Shown here: piece by piece, positions 51,574-59,640 of the stretch
How the letters are laid out: the number at the start of each line of letters is the position of its first letter
Position numbering within the stretch: position 1 is the first letter of the stretch
Assembly: GCA_035687245.1 (NCBI GenBank)
Contig: DASRYH010000068.1
Coordinates: forward strand, 1 to 64,000
Reading direction: 5' to 3'
DNA: 64,000 bases
DNA from: DASRYH01 sp035687245
Lineage (GTDB): Bacteria > Actinomycetota > Coriobacteriia > Anaerosomatales > PHET01
Made by a program: the position numbers and the translations under genes
Notes under the pieces: model-generated
Told to the model about the DNA's origin: nothing
Database searches by the model: none
What the model saw: only the letters and a program-made list of their open reading frames with translations

Positions 51574-51920
51574 TCCAGCACCCCCTTGCGCCATGCATAG
51601 GCAAGGCCCAGCGCGAGGATGCCGATGAAGATGCCCATCTGAACGAGCCCGGCATAGCCGAGCTTCTTGATCACGACGGCCCACGGGTAGAGGAAGACCG
51701 ACTCGACGTCGAAGATCACGAACGCGAGCGCGAAGATGTAGTAGGCGACGCGGAATCGGATCCACGGCTCGCCGATCGGTTCCTCGCCGCACTCATAGGT
51801 TCGGTACTTGAGTTCAGAGGGCCGGAACGGTGCCATGAAGCGGGGGAGAGAGGTGAGGAGCAGGCCCAGCACGATACCCACGAGCAGAAAGCCCGTGAAC
51901 ACGAGTATCGCCTCGTTCAT
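51564..51920 (-). CDS. nuoA: NADH-quinone oxidoreductase subunit A
   Basis: 118 residues, three membrane helices, with the conserved KYRTYECGEEPIGEPWIRFR loop (including its Cys) and FVIFDVESVFLYPWAVV. The ATG at 51920 has GGGGG eight bases upstream and is preferred to the GTG at 51929. It is the first gene of the operon. The 200 bp upstream hold no strong consensus promoter. No nuoE, nuoF or nuoG occurs here or elsewhere in the window. Confidence 0.94.
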   Translation of the reverse strand: MNEAILVFTGFLLVGIVLGLLLTSLPRFMAPFRPSELKYRTYECGEEPIGEPWIRFRVAYYIFALAFVIFDVESVFLYPWAVVIKKLGYAGLVQMGIFIGILALGLAYAWRKGVLEWV

Positions 51921-52134
51921 GCCGGTCACCCCCGTCGGCCACCCCGTGGAACTTATGCCGATTGCTGTCTGTTACGCCTTCGGTGGGCCAATCCCTGCGT
52001 ATTGATGCAGGAAAAGAAGCCGCAACTTCGCCGAAAACGTGACGGCCTTGCAGGGGTTTCTCGGTGAACGGTAGACAAGGGTGATGCCAAGAAGTGCATG
52101 CGCTTGCTGCTGAAATGCGTTGTTGCGTATGCGC

Positions 52135-53124
52135 CTATCGGCCTGCGGTGCGGTACGCCTTGAAGGCCCGGTAGTCCATCAGGTCCTCATCGGAGAGGGA
52201 AAGTGCCACGTCAGCGATACCGTGCGTATCGGGCACGTGCGCGAAGCTCAGCCGGTGAGTGGGGTAATGGCGGGCAACTAGCTTTTCATGAAGCAGGTTT
52301 ACGGGAACGTCGTAGGAGCGCTCCATAACCTCGTCGCCAATGAATACGACGATGAGCTCAGGCAGCTTCTCCGTGACGTCACGAAGCTCGATCTCTTCGG
52401 GCAGCATCCCGAGGCGCACCTTCTGGTCCACCAGGTCACCGACCTCAGCACGCGAGAGCGCGAGATGGTGGCCGGCAACTGCCTTGGCGAAGTCCGCGAG
52501 CGCGCTCGCGAGGTTCACGAGGCCGACCTGGCCCGTCACCGACTGTCCCGGCACGCGCACGTCGATGATCGCTTCCATCGGGTTGGCGAAGCCGCCCGGC
52601 CCTGTCACGCCCTCACTTCGGCTCAAGGCCACCGCGTCGAAGCGCCACTTGCCGTAGGGGTACTCGATGTCGGCGAAGACGAACTGCTGGCGGAAGAGAT
52701 CGCTGCCCGAGTTGCTCGCGGCAAGCGCCTGCAGGTACGCACGGCGGTTCGGCGCAACTTCTCCTGCATCGGCCGCGGCGCGTATCGGAGCGCACAGCGT
52801 CTCGAGCCGCTCGATGAGCGCCGCTATGTCGCTGTCGCTCTCGAGCGGCACGCGCTCGGGCGCACCGCCGCCATCGATCGGGTCGAATTCGGCAACGAAG
52901 GGTCCTTCCCCGCCGACTCGCACGATCGGCTGGCCGAAGCAGTAGATGCTCGCAGCGCGCGGGCGGATCTCGAAGACCACGCGCGGGGCGGAGTCCGCCC
53001 ACTCAAGCAGCGGCGTGAGCATGCCGTCGCCGAAGGCGTGCTCTTGCACCTCGGTCAGCAGGCGCTGAGGCTTGGAGTACGTCTTCCAGTCGAACTGCTT
53101 CTTTGAGGGCTGCTTCTTGGCCAC
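52135..53124 (-). CDS. Hypothetical protein, unknown soluble family
   Basis: 329 residues starting MAKKQPSKKQFDWKTYSKPQ, a basic N-terminus. No signal peptide or membrane helix is evident. The middle holds mixed alpha/beta segments (RVVFEIRPRAASIYCFGQPI, EYPYGKWRFDAVAL). The C-terminal half is acidic and helical (LVDQKVRLGMLPEEIELRDV). I do not recognise the family. Codon use matches its neighbours, so it is native. It is monocistronic, with a hairpin terminator about 90 bp upstream of its start belonging to the next gene. Confidence 0.7.
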   Translation of the reverse strand: MAKKQPSKKQFDWKTYSKPQRLLTEVQEHAFGDGMLTPLLEWADSAPRVVFEIRPRAASIYCFGQPIVRVGGEGPFVAEFDPIDGGGAPERVPLESDSDIAALIERLETLCAPIRAAADAGEVAPNRRAYLQALAASNSGSDLFRQQFVFADIEYPYGKWRFDAVALSRSEGVTGPGGFANPMEAIIDVRVPGQSVTGQVGLVNLASALADFAKAVAGHHLALSRAEVGDLVDQKVRLGMLPEEIELRDVTEKLPELIVVFIGDEVMERSYDVPVNLLHEKLVARHYPTHRLSFAHVPDTHGIADVALSLSDEDLMDYRAFKAYRTAGR

Positions 53125-53211
53125 GAGTCTGCGTGCTTTCGGTTCGGTGAGATTGGGGCGGGTGACAGTGTAGCGGACGAGGCACGGAAGCGGGCAGCCG
53201 CGCCCATATGA

Positions 53212-53243
53212 AGAAGACCGGTGCGCTGTGGCACCGGTCTTCT
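53212..53243. terminator. Terminator hairpin
   Basis: AGAAGACCGGTGC (53212-53224) pairs perfectly with GCACCGGTCTTCT (53231-53243) over a 6-nt loop. On the minus strand it follows the 53323-53892 gene. A second, smaller hairpin CGGCCGT/ACGGCCG is at 53292-53310. Confidence 0.75.
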
Positions 53244-53322
53244 CCCTTGATAGTCTCTGGGCGATAGAGACGAAGCAAGCGGTCTAGCTAGCGGCCGTGG
53301 GGGACGGCCGGGTCAATCCGTA

Positions 53323-53892
53323 CTAGGCGATCGTGCTGCGGGCCGAGAAGGCCAGGGCGAGCTCGGGGCGGCTCGAGGTTGCGAGCTCGAACGCGTCCTG
53401 GTGGCCGCGAGCCATCCAGAAGAGCACCGAGGCGGTAGCCATCGGGCCGAGCAGGGCGAACGTCATGAGCATCCAGACGCCCAGCTCGAACTGGAAGACG
53501 ACGCCGTAGGCGACAACAGCGATCGTGGCGATTGCGAGCAGGGCGGCGATCGCACGCTCGTAGTACCAGCCGACGATCAGGGTTGCGGCGACGGCGACCA
53601 GCGGGATGAACGCCGCGATCAGCGAGGAGCTCGTGCCGCCACTGCGGTAGGAGTACAGGCCCGCGAACACCGCGATGGACCAGAAGCCGCCACCGGCGAG
53701 GACGAAGGCGCGGGCAACGCCGCGCTCAACGGCGATGCGCAGGCTGCGATCTTCAGAGGTACGCACGGTCTCCTTGCGGGACTGCGACACATCGAAAGCC
53801 ATGAGGCCCAGGGTGACCGGAATCCCGATGGCGAGAACAACTGCGGCGACCAATCCACCGATGATCATGAGTGCTGCGACGAAGAGAGACAT
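53323..53892 (-). CDS. Hypothetical five-helix membrane protein
   Basis: 189 residues from the ATG at 53892, with AAGGAG six bases upstream. About five hydrophobic helices, the first MSLFVAALMIIGGLVAAVVLAIGI and later ones in FIPLVAVAATLIVGWYY and GVWMLMTFALLGPMATASVL. No family recognised. It lies 180 bp downstream of the histidine kinase gene, in the same direction. A CAACCCTAACA box in that gap is shared with the promoter region of the two-component system, so it is a candidate regulon member. Confidence 0.68.
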   Translation of the reverse strand: MSLFVAALMIIGGLVAAVVLAIGIPVTLGLMAFDVSQSRKETVRTSEDRSLRIAVERGVARAFVLAGGGFWSIAVFAGLYSYRSGGTSSSLIAAFIPLVAVAATLIVGWYYERAIAALLAIATIAVVAYGVVFQFELGVWMLMTFALLGPMATASVLFWMARGHQDAFELATSSRPELALAFSARSTIA

Positions 53893-54003
53893 GGTCCGCT
53901 CCTTCAACTTCCATGCGTTGGGTCTGCCGGGACCCTTGCTTGAACTTCCAAAGTGAATATCGGCCTGATTCACACCGTGTAGGTTCGGAGCGGGTTTCCG
54001 TGT

Positions 54004-54014
54004 TGTTAGGGTTG
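54004..54014 (-). promoter_or_regulatory. CAACCCTAACA box upstream of the five-helix membrane protein
   Basis: TGTTAGGGTTG on the plus strand, that is CAACCCTAACA reading toward the 53323-53892 gene. The same 11-mer occurs at 56604-56614 in the divergent control region. It is a candidate response-regulator site. Confidence 0.45.
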
Positions 54015-54072
54015 TGTGAGTGCGCGCGCAAGCAGCGCGAATCGCCGAAAGGAAGCGGCTTGGTGGCGCCTC

Positions 54073-55836
54073 CTATGCGACGGGCAGATCGAAGCCGAAG
54101 GTGGTGCCGTCGCCGGGATGCGACGCGACCTCGATCGAGGAGCCGTGCGCCTCAACGATCTCCTTGGCGATCGCGAGCCCCAGGCCCGTGCCCTTCGCGC
54201 CCGCGCGTGCTTCATCAGCGCGGAAGAAGCGTTCGAAGACGCGCGAGAGCTGTTCGGCAGGGATACCCGAACCTTCGTCGCGAACCTCAAGGCGCACGAT
54301 GTCGCCGCGCCGCCGTGCAGCAAGGTGCACGCTCGTGCCTTCGGGGGAGTGCTTGAGCGCGTTGTCCACAAACGAGAGCAGCACCTGCACGATGCGGTCG
54401 CGGTCGCCTCGCACGCGCAGCTCCGGGTCTTCGACGTCCACGGCGAGTGTCACGCCGGCACCTTCGGCAAGCGTATGCATGACGCGCGCGACGTCGCCCA
54501 GCAGGTCGGCTGCGGACTCAGGGGTAATCTCCAACTTGAGGGTTCCAGCTTCGAGCCGAGCGAGGGTGAGCATGTCGCTCACAAGACGGGCGAGGCGGTC
54601 TGCTTCGATCGACATGGTGTGGATGAAGTCGTCACGCACCTCGGGTACGTCCTTGGCACCGTCTTCCAGCAGCTCAAGCATGCCTTTCAGTGCCGCGATA
54701 GGGGTGCGCATCTCGTGACTTGCATCGGCGATGAAGCGGCGCTGGGCGTCCTCGATGCGGTACTGCTCCGTGACGTCCGCCAGCAGCAGTACCGCACCCT
54801 CGACCTTACCTTCAGCTTCAAGGAGCGGGGTGCAGTGCAGCAGCACCACGAACGGACCGATGAAGATCGTCCGTGCGCTGCTCTTGCCGGTGAACGCGAG
54901 CTGGACGACTTCGAGCACCTGCTCGTCGCCGGTCACGTCGGGGAGCGAGTGCGCGTAGAGGTCGCAGTCCTCCATGCATAGCAGGCGTTCGGCCTCTGGG
55001 TTCACCACGCGCACGATCCCGTCGGAGTCGAAGGCGATAACGCCCTCGGCCATCTGCTCGACCACCGCCGCGATCTGGCGCTGGCTGTCCTGCAGCTCGC
55101 CGAACGCCTCGCCCAGCTGCTCTGCCATCTGGTTGTAAGAGATCGCGAGGTCGCGGACTTCGTCGGGGATGAAGCCCAGCGGCAAGCGCCGTTCGAAGTC
55201 GCCTGCGGCCATCGAGGCTGCGGCTTCCTTCATCTCCGTGATGCGCCGGCTGATGAGCTGCGAGAAGCTGAAGCCCAGTAGCCCCGCCACCACGAGCGAG
55301 ACCCAGAAAGTCGTCCACAGCCGGCTTCGCACCGAGCGCATGATCGCGACCTGCTCGTCGACAGAGCTCGCGGTCACGACCACGCCCTCCACCACGCCCG
55401 AAGCGTTGTTGAGCGGCTTGGACGCCACGACCCAGCCGCCTTGGCGGAAGTCGACCGACGTGTAGGACGGTTCCTCGGAGATACCCGCGAGCCGCGCGGC
55501 CTCAAGCGTCGCATCGTCGGGGCCGCCGTCGAAGTTCGACTCGATGAGCTGGCCATCTTCGGCGTAGACCCAGATGCCGCCCCCGTAGATGTCGCGGTAG
55601 TCGGCCACGACCGCCTTGATGCTGCTCGAAGCGTTGAGCCCGCCGCCGATCTCGGGCTCGAGGCGCTGAGCGAGTGCGGACGCGTTGCGGATCTCGCTGG
55701 TTGTGGCCATGCGCGCAAGCGTGGTGCGCAGACCTGCCGAAAGGGAGCCGGACAAGATGAGCATGGCCACGACGATGACGGCGACGAACAGCTCCGTCTG
55801 CCACAGCCTGATCGAGCCGCTTCGGCGCTCGGGCAT
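54073..55836 (-). CDS. Membrane sensor histidine kinase with PAS domain
   Basis: 587 residues. First membrane helix about 14-34, an extracytoplasmic sensor domain about 40-168 (PDC/dCache-like: GGGIWVYAEDGQLIESNF), second helix about 175-195, HAMP about 190-248, PAS about 255-355, HisKA with His374 in DASHEMRTPIAALKG, and HATPase with VDNALKHSPEG and GTGLGLAIAKEIV. This is the PhoR/ResE-like layout. It phosphorylates the OmpR-type regulator encoded 10 bp upstream. Its signal may be redox state or extracellular acceptor, by proximity to the cytochrome cluster. Confidence 0.92.
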   Translation of the reverse strand: MPERRSGSIRLWQTELFVAVIVVAMLILSGSLSAGLRTTLARMATTSEIRNASALAQRLEPEIGGGLNASSSIKAVVADYRDIYGGGIWVYAEDGQLIESNFDGGPDDATLEAARLAGISEEPSYTSVDFRQGGWVVASKPLNNASGVVEGVVVTASSVDEQVAIMRSVRSRLWTTFWVSLVVAGLLGFSFSQLISRRITEMKEAAASMAAGDFERRLPLGFIPDEVRDLAISYNQMAEQLGEAFGELQDSQRQIAAVVEQMAEGVIAFDSDGIVRVVNPEAERLLCMEDCDLYAHSLPDVTGDEQVLEVVQLAFTGKSSARTIFIGPFVVLLHCTPLLEAEGKVEGAVLLLADVTEQYRIEDAQRRFIADASHEMRTPIAALKGMLELLEDGAKDVPEVRDDFIHTMSIEADRLARLVSDMLTLARLEAGTLKLEITPESAADLLGDVARVMHTLAEGAGVTLAVDVEDPELRVRGDRDRIVQVLLSFVDNALKHSPEGTSVHLAARRRGDIVRLEVRDEGSGIPAEQLSRVFERFFRADEARAGAKGTGLGLAIAKEIVEAHGSSIEVASHPGDGTTFGFDLPVA

Positions 55837-55846
55837 CTAGGGCGCC

Positions 55847-56527
55847 CTACGACTCTCGCAGCCGGTAGCCGTAGCCTCGCACCGTGAGCAGGTACTCCGG
55901 GTTCTTGGGGTCGGCTTCAAGCTTCTCGCGGATGTTGTGGATGTGGACGTCGACTGCGCGCTCGTCGCCCACCGGCGACTCGTCCCACAGTGCGGAGAGG
56001 ATCGCCTGGCGCGAGTAGGCGGTGCCGGGGTGTTTGGCCAGATGCAGCAAGATGCCGTACTCGGAGCTCGTGAGGTGGATCGGTTGACCTTGCAGCTTGA
56101 CCTGGCGCGCGAGCGTGTCGATCTCGAGTTCGCCCACAGAGACCATGGCCTTGTCGGAGCTGCCGCCCTCGACTCGCCGAAGAATCGCCTTGACGCGACT
56201 CACCAGCTCGCGGGGGGAGAAGGGCTTAGTGACGTAGTCGTCGGCGCCGAACTCGAGCCCGAGGATGCGATCTACCTCATCCCCTCGCGCAGAAAGCATG
56301 ATTATGGGAATGTTCGATTCGGCGCGAAGATCTCGCGCGATATCCAGTCCCGACTTGCCCGGCAGCATGAGATCGAGGATGAGGAGATCGGGCTTGACCT
56401 GTTCGATCATGAACTCAGCGCCATCCCCGGTAGAGGCCGTATGGACCTCGTAGCCGGCCTGAGACAGCGCGTAGTCAACTACCTTGAGGATCGAATCTTC
56501 GTCGTCGACGACCAGAATGCGCTTCAT
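55847..56527 (-). CDS. OmpR/PhoB-family response regulator
   Basis: 226 residues. Receiver domain with acidic pocket DDE (residues 8-10), phospho-acceptor Asp52 in LLILDLMLPGKSG, and the conserved Thr/Lys switch VTKPFSPRE. The C-terminal winged helix ends in VHIHNIREKLEADPKNPEYL and TVRGYGYRL. The ATG at 56527 has GGGAG nine bases upstream; an ATG at 56533 is the alternative. It is divergent from the multihaem cytochrome cluster across a 174-bp control region. Confidence 0.94.
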   Translation of the reverse strand: MKRILVVDDEDSILKVVDYALSQAGYEVHTASTGDGAEFMIEQVKPDLLILDLMLPGKSGLDIARDLRAESNIPIIMLSARGDEVDRILGLEFGADDYVTKPFSPRELVSRVKAILRRVEGGSSDKAMVSVGELEIDTLARQVKLQGQPIHLTSSEYGILLHLAKHPGTAYSRQAILSALWDESPVGDERAVDVHIHNIREKLEADPKNPEYLLTVRGYGYRLRES

Positions 56528-56603
56528 ACCCATGGACTCCCGATTGTGTGGACGTCATCGCACGTTCGAAGCATAGTCCAATCGGTTCTTCACCCCTCTA
56601 ACG

Positions 56604-56614
56604 CAACCCTAACA
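56604..56614 (+). promoter_or_regulatory. CAACCCTAACA box in the divergent control region
   Basis: CAACCCTAACA lies next to a partial repeat, CTAACGCAACCCTAAC, and a further GGTGTTAGTGTT at about 56651-56662. Repeated half-sites of this kind are typical for OmpR-type regulators. Location suggests autoregulation and control of the cytochrome genes. Confidence 0.48.
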
Positions 56615-56701
56615 TTTCGCCAATATCCCACGAATCACGCTGGTGAGAGCTGGTGTTAGTGTTCGAGCCGTCCTGCACGGCCGACTCACGATGAAGGTGG
56701 T

Positions 56702-57412
56702 GTGAGCGCCATAGAAGCAAAGCGATCGTCCAGGGATACAAGGCGCGGGAGGCACGTTTGCCTCCACGCTCGTCCCGCACTTCTGCTGATGCTCGTCGTG
56801 CTGTTCGTCTTCTCCCTAGGCTCGCTCGCGTACGCGGGCCGAGCCTCCACCGGCAAGCTTGCGTTCTTCCCGTGTACGCAGTGCCACCCGGTGTCGGTCG
56901 ACGCGAACGGCAACCCCAACCACGCGCTGCCGAATGGCTTCAAGAAGCACGAGATCGTGCTCGAGGTCCACGACACGCTGGGCAAAGACGGAGCCGGCTG
57001 CCTCGTCTGCCACGACGATCCCATGCGAAACCCCGGCATGCTCAAGCTCGCCGACGGTAGCCTCGTCGACATCAGAGGCGACGTGAGCCAGGTCTGCATG
57101 CGCTGTCACTTCGAGAAGTACCGCGAGTTCAAGGCGGGCATTCACGGCAAGCGTCTCGACAAGTGCACTGCCGCCGGATGCCACGACCCGCACACGCCGT
57201 CGTGGATCTACATCGCGGCGCTTCCGCCTTTCCAGGGCACCGGCATCCAGGTCCATGCGGTCAACGCGCGTGAGCCGTTCAAGGCACTCGCGCCCCCGCC
57301 TGTTCCGCCGGCGACCATCACTCCCACCTGGCTCGTGGTGATCACCAGTCTCGGGGCACTTTTGATGGCTGCCCTGATCGCGTACCTGATCTTCGGAGGG
57401 TCCAAGCGATGA
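56702..57412 (+). CDS. Membrane-bound tetrahaem cytochrome c
   Basis: 236 residues from a GTG at 56702. N-terminal membrane helix about 26-46. The exported domain has CTQCH, CLVCH and CMRCH plus a CX4CH site (CTAAGCH), and a C-terminal membrane helix lies at about 210-230 (WLVVITSLGALLMAALIAYL). Two anchors and four haems suggest an electron exit subunit sitting with the ferredoxin and NrfD proteins that follow. It overlaps the next gene by four bases (ATGA). It is first in the cluster. Confidence 0.88.
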   Translation: MSAIEAKRSSRDTRRGRHVCLHARPALLLMLVVLFVFSLGSLAYAGRASTGKLAFFPCTQCHPVSVDANGNPNHALPNGFKKHEIVLEVHDTLGKDGAGCLVCHDDPMRNPGMLKLADGSLVDIRGDVSQVCMRCHFEKYREFKAGIHGKRLDKCTAAGCHDPHTPSWIYIAALPPFQGTGIQVHAVNAREPFKALAPPPVPPATITPTWLVVITSLGALLMAALIAYLIFGGSKR

Positions 57413-58320
57413 GCGACGACAAGACACTGACCAACCCCGCCGAAAGGGCCGAGGCCGAGATTCCCGCCGGCTGTACGCTCTCGCGCAGAAGCTTCCTCGA
57501 AGGCATCGGTGCCGCAGCCGGTCTGTTCGCCGCCGGTGCCGTGCCCGCAGTGCTCGCAAACACCGTCGCCGGCGCCTCTGAGTCAGGCGGCGAAGGCGGC
57601 GACCCGCTAGCCGGGATCATCGAGGAAAACGGCGTCGTCAACTACCCGGGCAAGCCGGTCTGGTACGCCACCAAGCCCGCCGGCAAGCAGAAGTTCGCCA
57701 TGGTCATCGACGTGAAGGCCTGCATCGGCTGCCGCCGCTGCGTCTACGCCTGCGTCGAAGAGAACAACATCGGCCGCGACGCCGGCTTCACCTACATCCA
57801 GGTGCTCGAGATGGAGCCCGGCAAGGTGGAGCTCGAGACGGCCGTCGACGACTACGAAGAGGGCGGGCGTCCCGACAAGTGGTACATGCCGGTCCAGTGC
57901 ATGCAGTGCGCGAAGCCGACGTGCGTCTACGGCTGCCCGGTCAAGGCGACGTGGAAAGAGCCCGACGGCATCGTCGTCATCGACTACAACAAGTGCATCG
58001 CCTGCAGAAACTGCATGGTCACTTGCCCGTATGCGGCGCGCCACTTCAACTGGAAGGAACCCGAGGTTCCCAAGGCTGAGCGCAATCCCAAGGTGCCTGT
58101 CGAAGAGAAGGCCGGCGTCGTGGAGAAGTGCACCTTCTGCATCCAGCGCACCCGCGAAGGCGGCACGACGGCGTGCACCGAAGCGTGCCCTGTAGGAGCA
58201 CGCAAGTTCGGCGACCTGAACGACCCGAACAGCGAGGTCGCGCAGATCCTGAAGACGCGCCGAGTGTGGCGGCTCAAAGAAGAGACCGGCAATGAACCTA
58301 TGATCTGGTATGTGGGGTGA
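57409..58320 (+). CDS. Tat-exported four-cluster ferredoxin subunit (HybA/NrfC/DmsB family)
   Basis: 303 residues. A Tat signal LSRRSFLEGIG (twin Arg at about 26-27) and hydrophobic stretch end near residue 55. Four [4Fe-4S] motif sets follow: CIGCRRCVYAC, CMQCAKPTCVYGCP, CIACRNCMVTCP and CTFCIQRTREGGTTACTEAC. This is the electron-transfer subunit of NrfD-type quinol complexes. Here it lies outside the membrane between NrfD and the cytochromes. A catalytic molybdopterin or hydrogenase subunit is not encoded, so the cytochromes are the likely partners. Confidence 0.92.
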   Translation: MSDDKTLTNPAERAEAEIPAGCTLSRRSFLEGIGAAAGLFAAGAVPAVLANTVAGASESGGEGGDPLAGIIEENGVVNYPGKPVWYATKPAGKQKFAMVIDVKACIGCRRCVYACVEENNIGRDAGFTYIQVLEMEPGKVELETAVDDYEEGGRPDKWYMPVQCMQCAKPTCVYGCPVKATWKEPDGIVVIDYNKCIACRNCMVTCPYAARHFNWKEPEVPKAERNPKVPVEEKAGVVEKCTFCIQRTREGGTTACTEACPVGARKFGDLNDPNSEVAQILKTRRVWRLKEETGNEPMIWYVG

Positions 58321-58327
58321 TGATGAG

Positions 58328-59635
58328 ATGAAGCTGCTCGAATCGCCCCGCCCCGGAGTCAAGCGAGTGATCGGCGTCGATCTCGATCTTGGCGCGCTCA
58401 GGACCGCTGGGCCGAAGTACTGGGCCTGGGTCATGGTGCTACTGATCGGCCTGGGTATCGGCTTGGCCGGCTACATCGCTGCGATGACCCACGGCGGCGC
58501 CGTGATGGCCATGCGCGACAACTACCCATGGGGTCTGTGGTTCACGAACTACATGTACTACATCGGCCTGTCCGCGGGCGGCCTGGTTGTCTATGCCAGC
58601 GTGCACCTCTTCGGCGCCAAGCAGTTCGCGCCGCTCTCGCGCCTCGCGGTGCTGCAGGCAGGTGTGCTGGTCATGATGGCGCTTCTGGGCATCGTCACCG
58701 ACATGGAGCGCCCCGCGCGCGCCGTGTGGATGCTGCTCACGCCGAACCCCAGCTCGCCGTTCGTCTACACAGGTAGCGCGGCCAACATCTACATGATCAT
58801 CTGCTTCGTGGACCTGTGGGTGCTCATCACCGGCTTCGGCGGGCACAAGCTCGCACACCGAATGACGCTCATCGCGTTGCCGTTCGCCGTCTACCTGCAC
58901 ACCACGACAGCGTTCGTGCTCGTCATGAACAAGTCCCGCGAGCTGTGGAACACTGCGATGCTGGTGCCGATCTTCCTCACGTCGGCTACCGCGTCGGGTA
59001 TCGCGCTCCTGATGATCGTGGCCTACATCCTCAAGCACTTCAAAGTCCTCGAGCTGACCTCCGCGATGTTCCGTAGCCTCTCCACGCTGCTTGCGACGGT
59101 CATCATCATCGACCTCTTCCTGCTCGTGGTGGAGATCGGCGTCATCTTCTGGCCCACGTCGGCCAAGCCGGGTCACGTTGACCGCTTCGGCCTCTTCCTC
59201 TTCGGCGACTATGCGAAGTTCCTCGTGCCGGTGCTGATCTTGGGCATCACGGCGTTTGCACTGCTGGCAGGGCGCAAGTACCGCCACGTCCCGGCGCTGC
59301 AGATCACTGCGGCCGCGATGTACGTCTTCGCGATCTTCCTCAAGCGCTACTCGCTGATGGCCATGGGCTTTGCGATCAACCCGCTGGGCCACTACACCGC
59401 CCCCTATACGCCGAGCCTCACCGAGATCTTGCTGGCGGTATTCATCCTGTCGCTGGGCATGCTGATCATGACGGCCGGCGCCAAGGTGCTGCCGCTCAAG
59501 GTCCCCGAAGACGAGCATGCCGAAGAGAACGCGCCCGACACCCCCCTGATCGGTTCGGCGGCCAACGCGCCCGCGGCCAACGCGCCCGCGGTCACGGCTG
59601 AGCTCTCGGCCGACTCGGCCCCTGAGGTCGGGTGA
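58328..59635 (+). CDS. NrfD/PsrC-family quinol oxidoreductase membrane subunit
   Basis: 435 residues from the ATG at 58328 (GGGGTGA seven bases upstream); an ATG at 58310 is the alternative. Ten hydrophobic segments are visible. NYPWGLWFTNYMYYIGLSAG is the NrfD signature, and GFAINPLGHY marks the late helices. It exchanges electrons between menaquinol and the exported ferredoxin. The C-terminal 45 residues are hydrophilic and include a duplicated 15-bp unit encoding ANAPA. Confidence 0.92.
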   Translation: MKLLESPRPGVKRVIGVDLDLGALRTAGPKYWAWVMVLLIGLGIGLAGYIAAMTHGGAVMAMRDNYPWGLWFTNYMYYIGLSAGGLVVYASVHLFGAKQFAPLSRLAVLQAGVLVMMALLGIVTDMERPARAVWMLLTPNPSSPFVYTGSAANIYMIICFVDLWVLITGFGGHKLAHRMTLIALPFAVYLHTTTAFVLVMNKSRELWNTAMLVPIFLTSATASGIALLMIVAYILKHFKVLELTSAMFRSLSTLLATVIIIDLFLLVVEIGVIFWPTSAKPGHVDRFGLFLFGDYAKFLVPVLILGITAFALLAGRKYRHVPALQITAAAMYVFAIFLKRYSLMAMGFAINPLGHYTAPYTPSLTEILLAVFILSLGMLIMTAGAKVLPLKVPEDEHAEENAPDTPLIGSAANAPAANAPAVTAELSADSAPEVG

Positions 59636-59640
59636 CCTGA

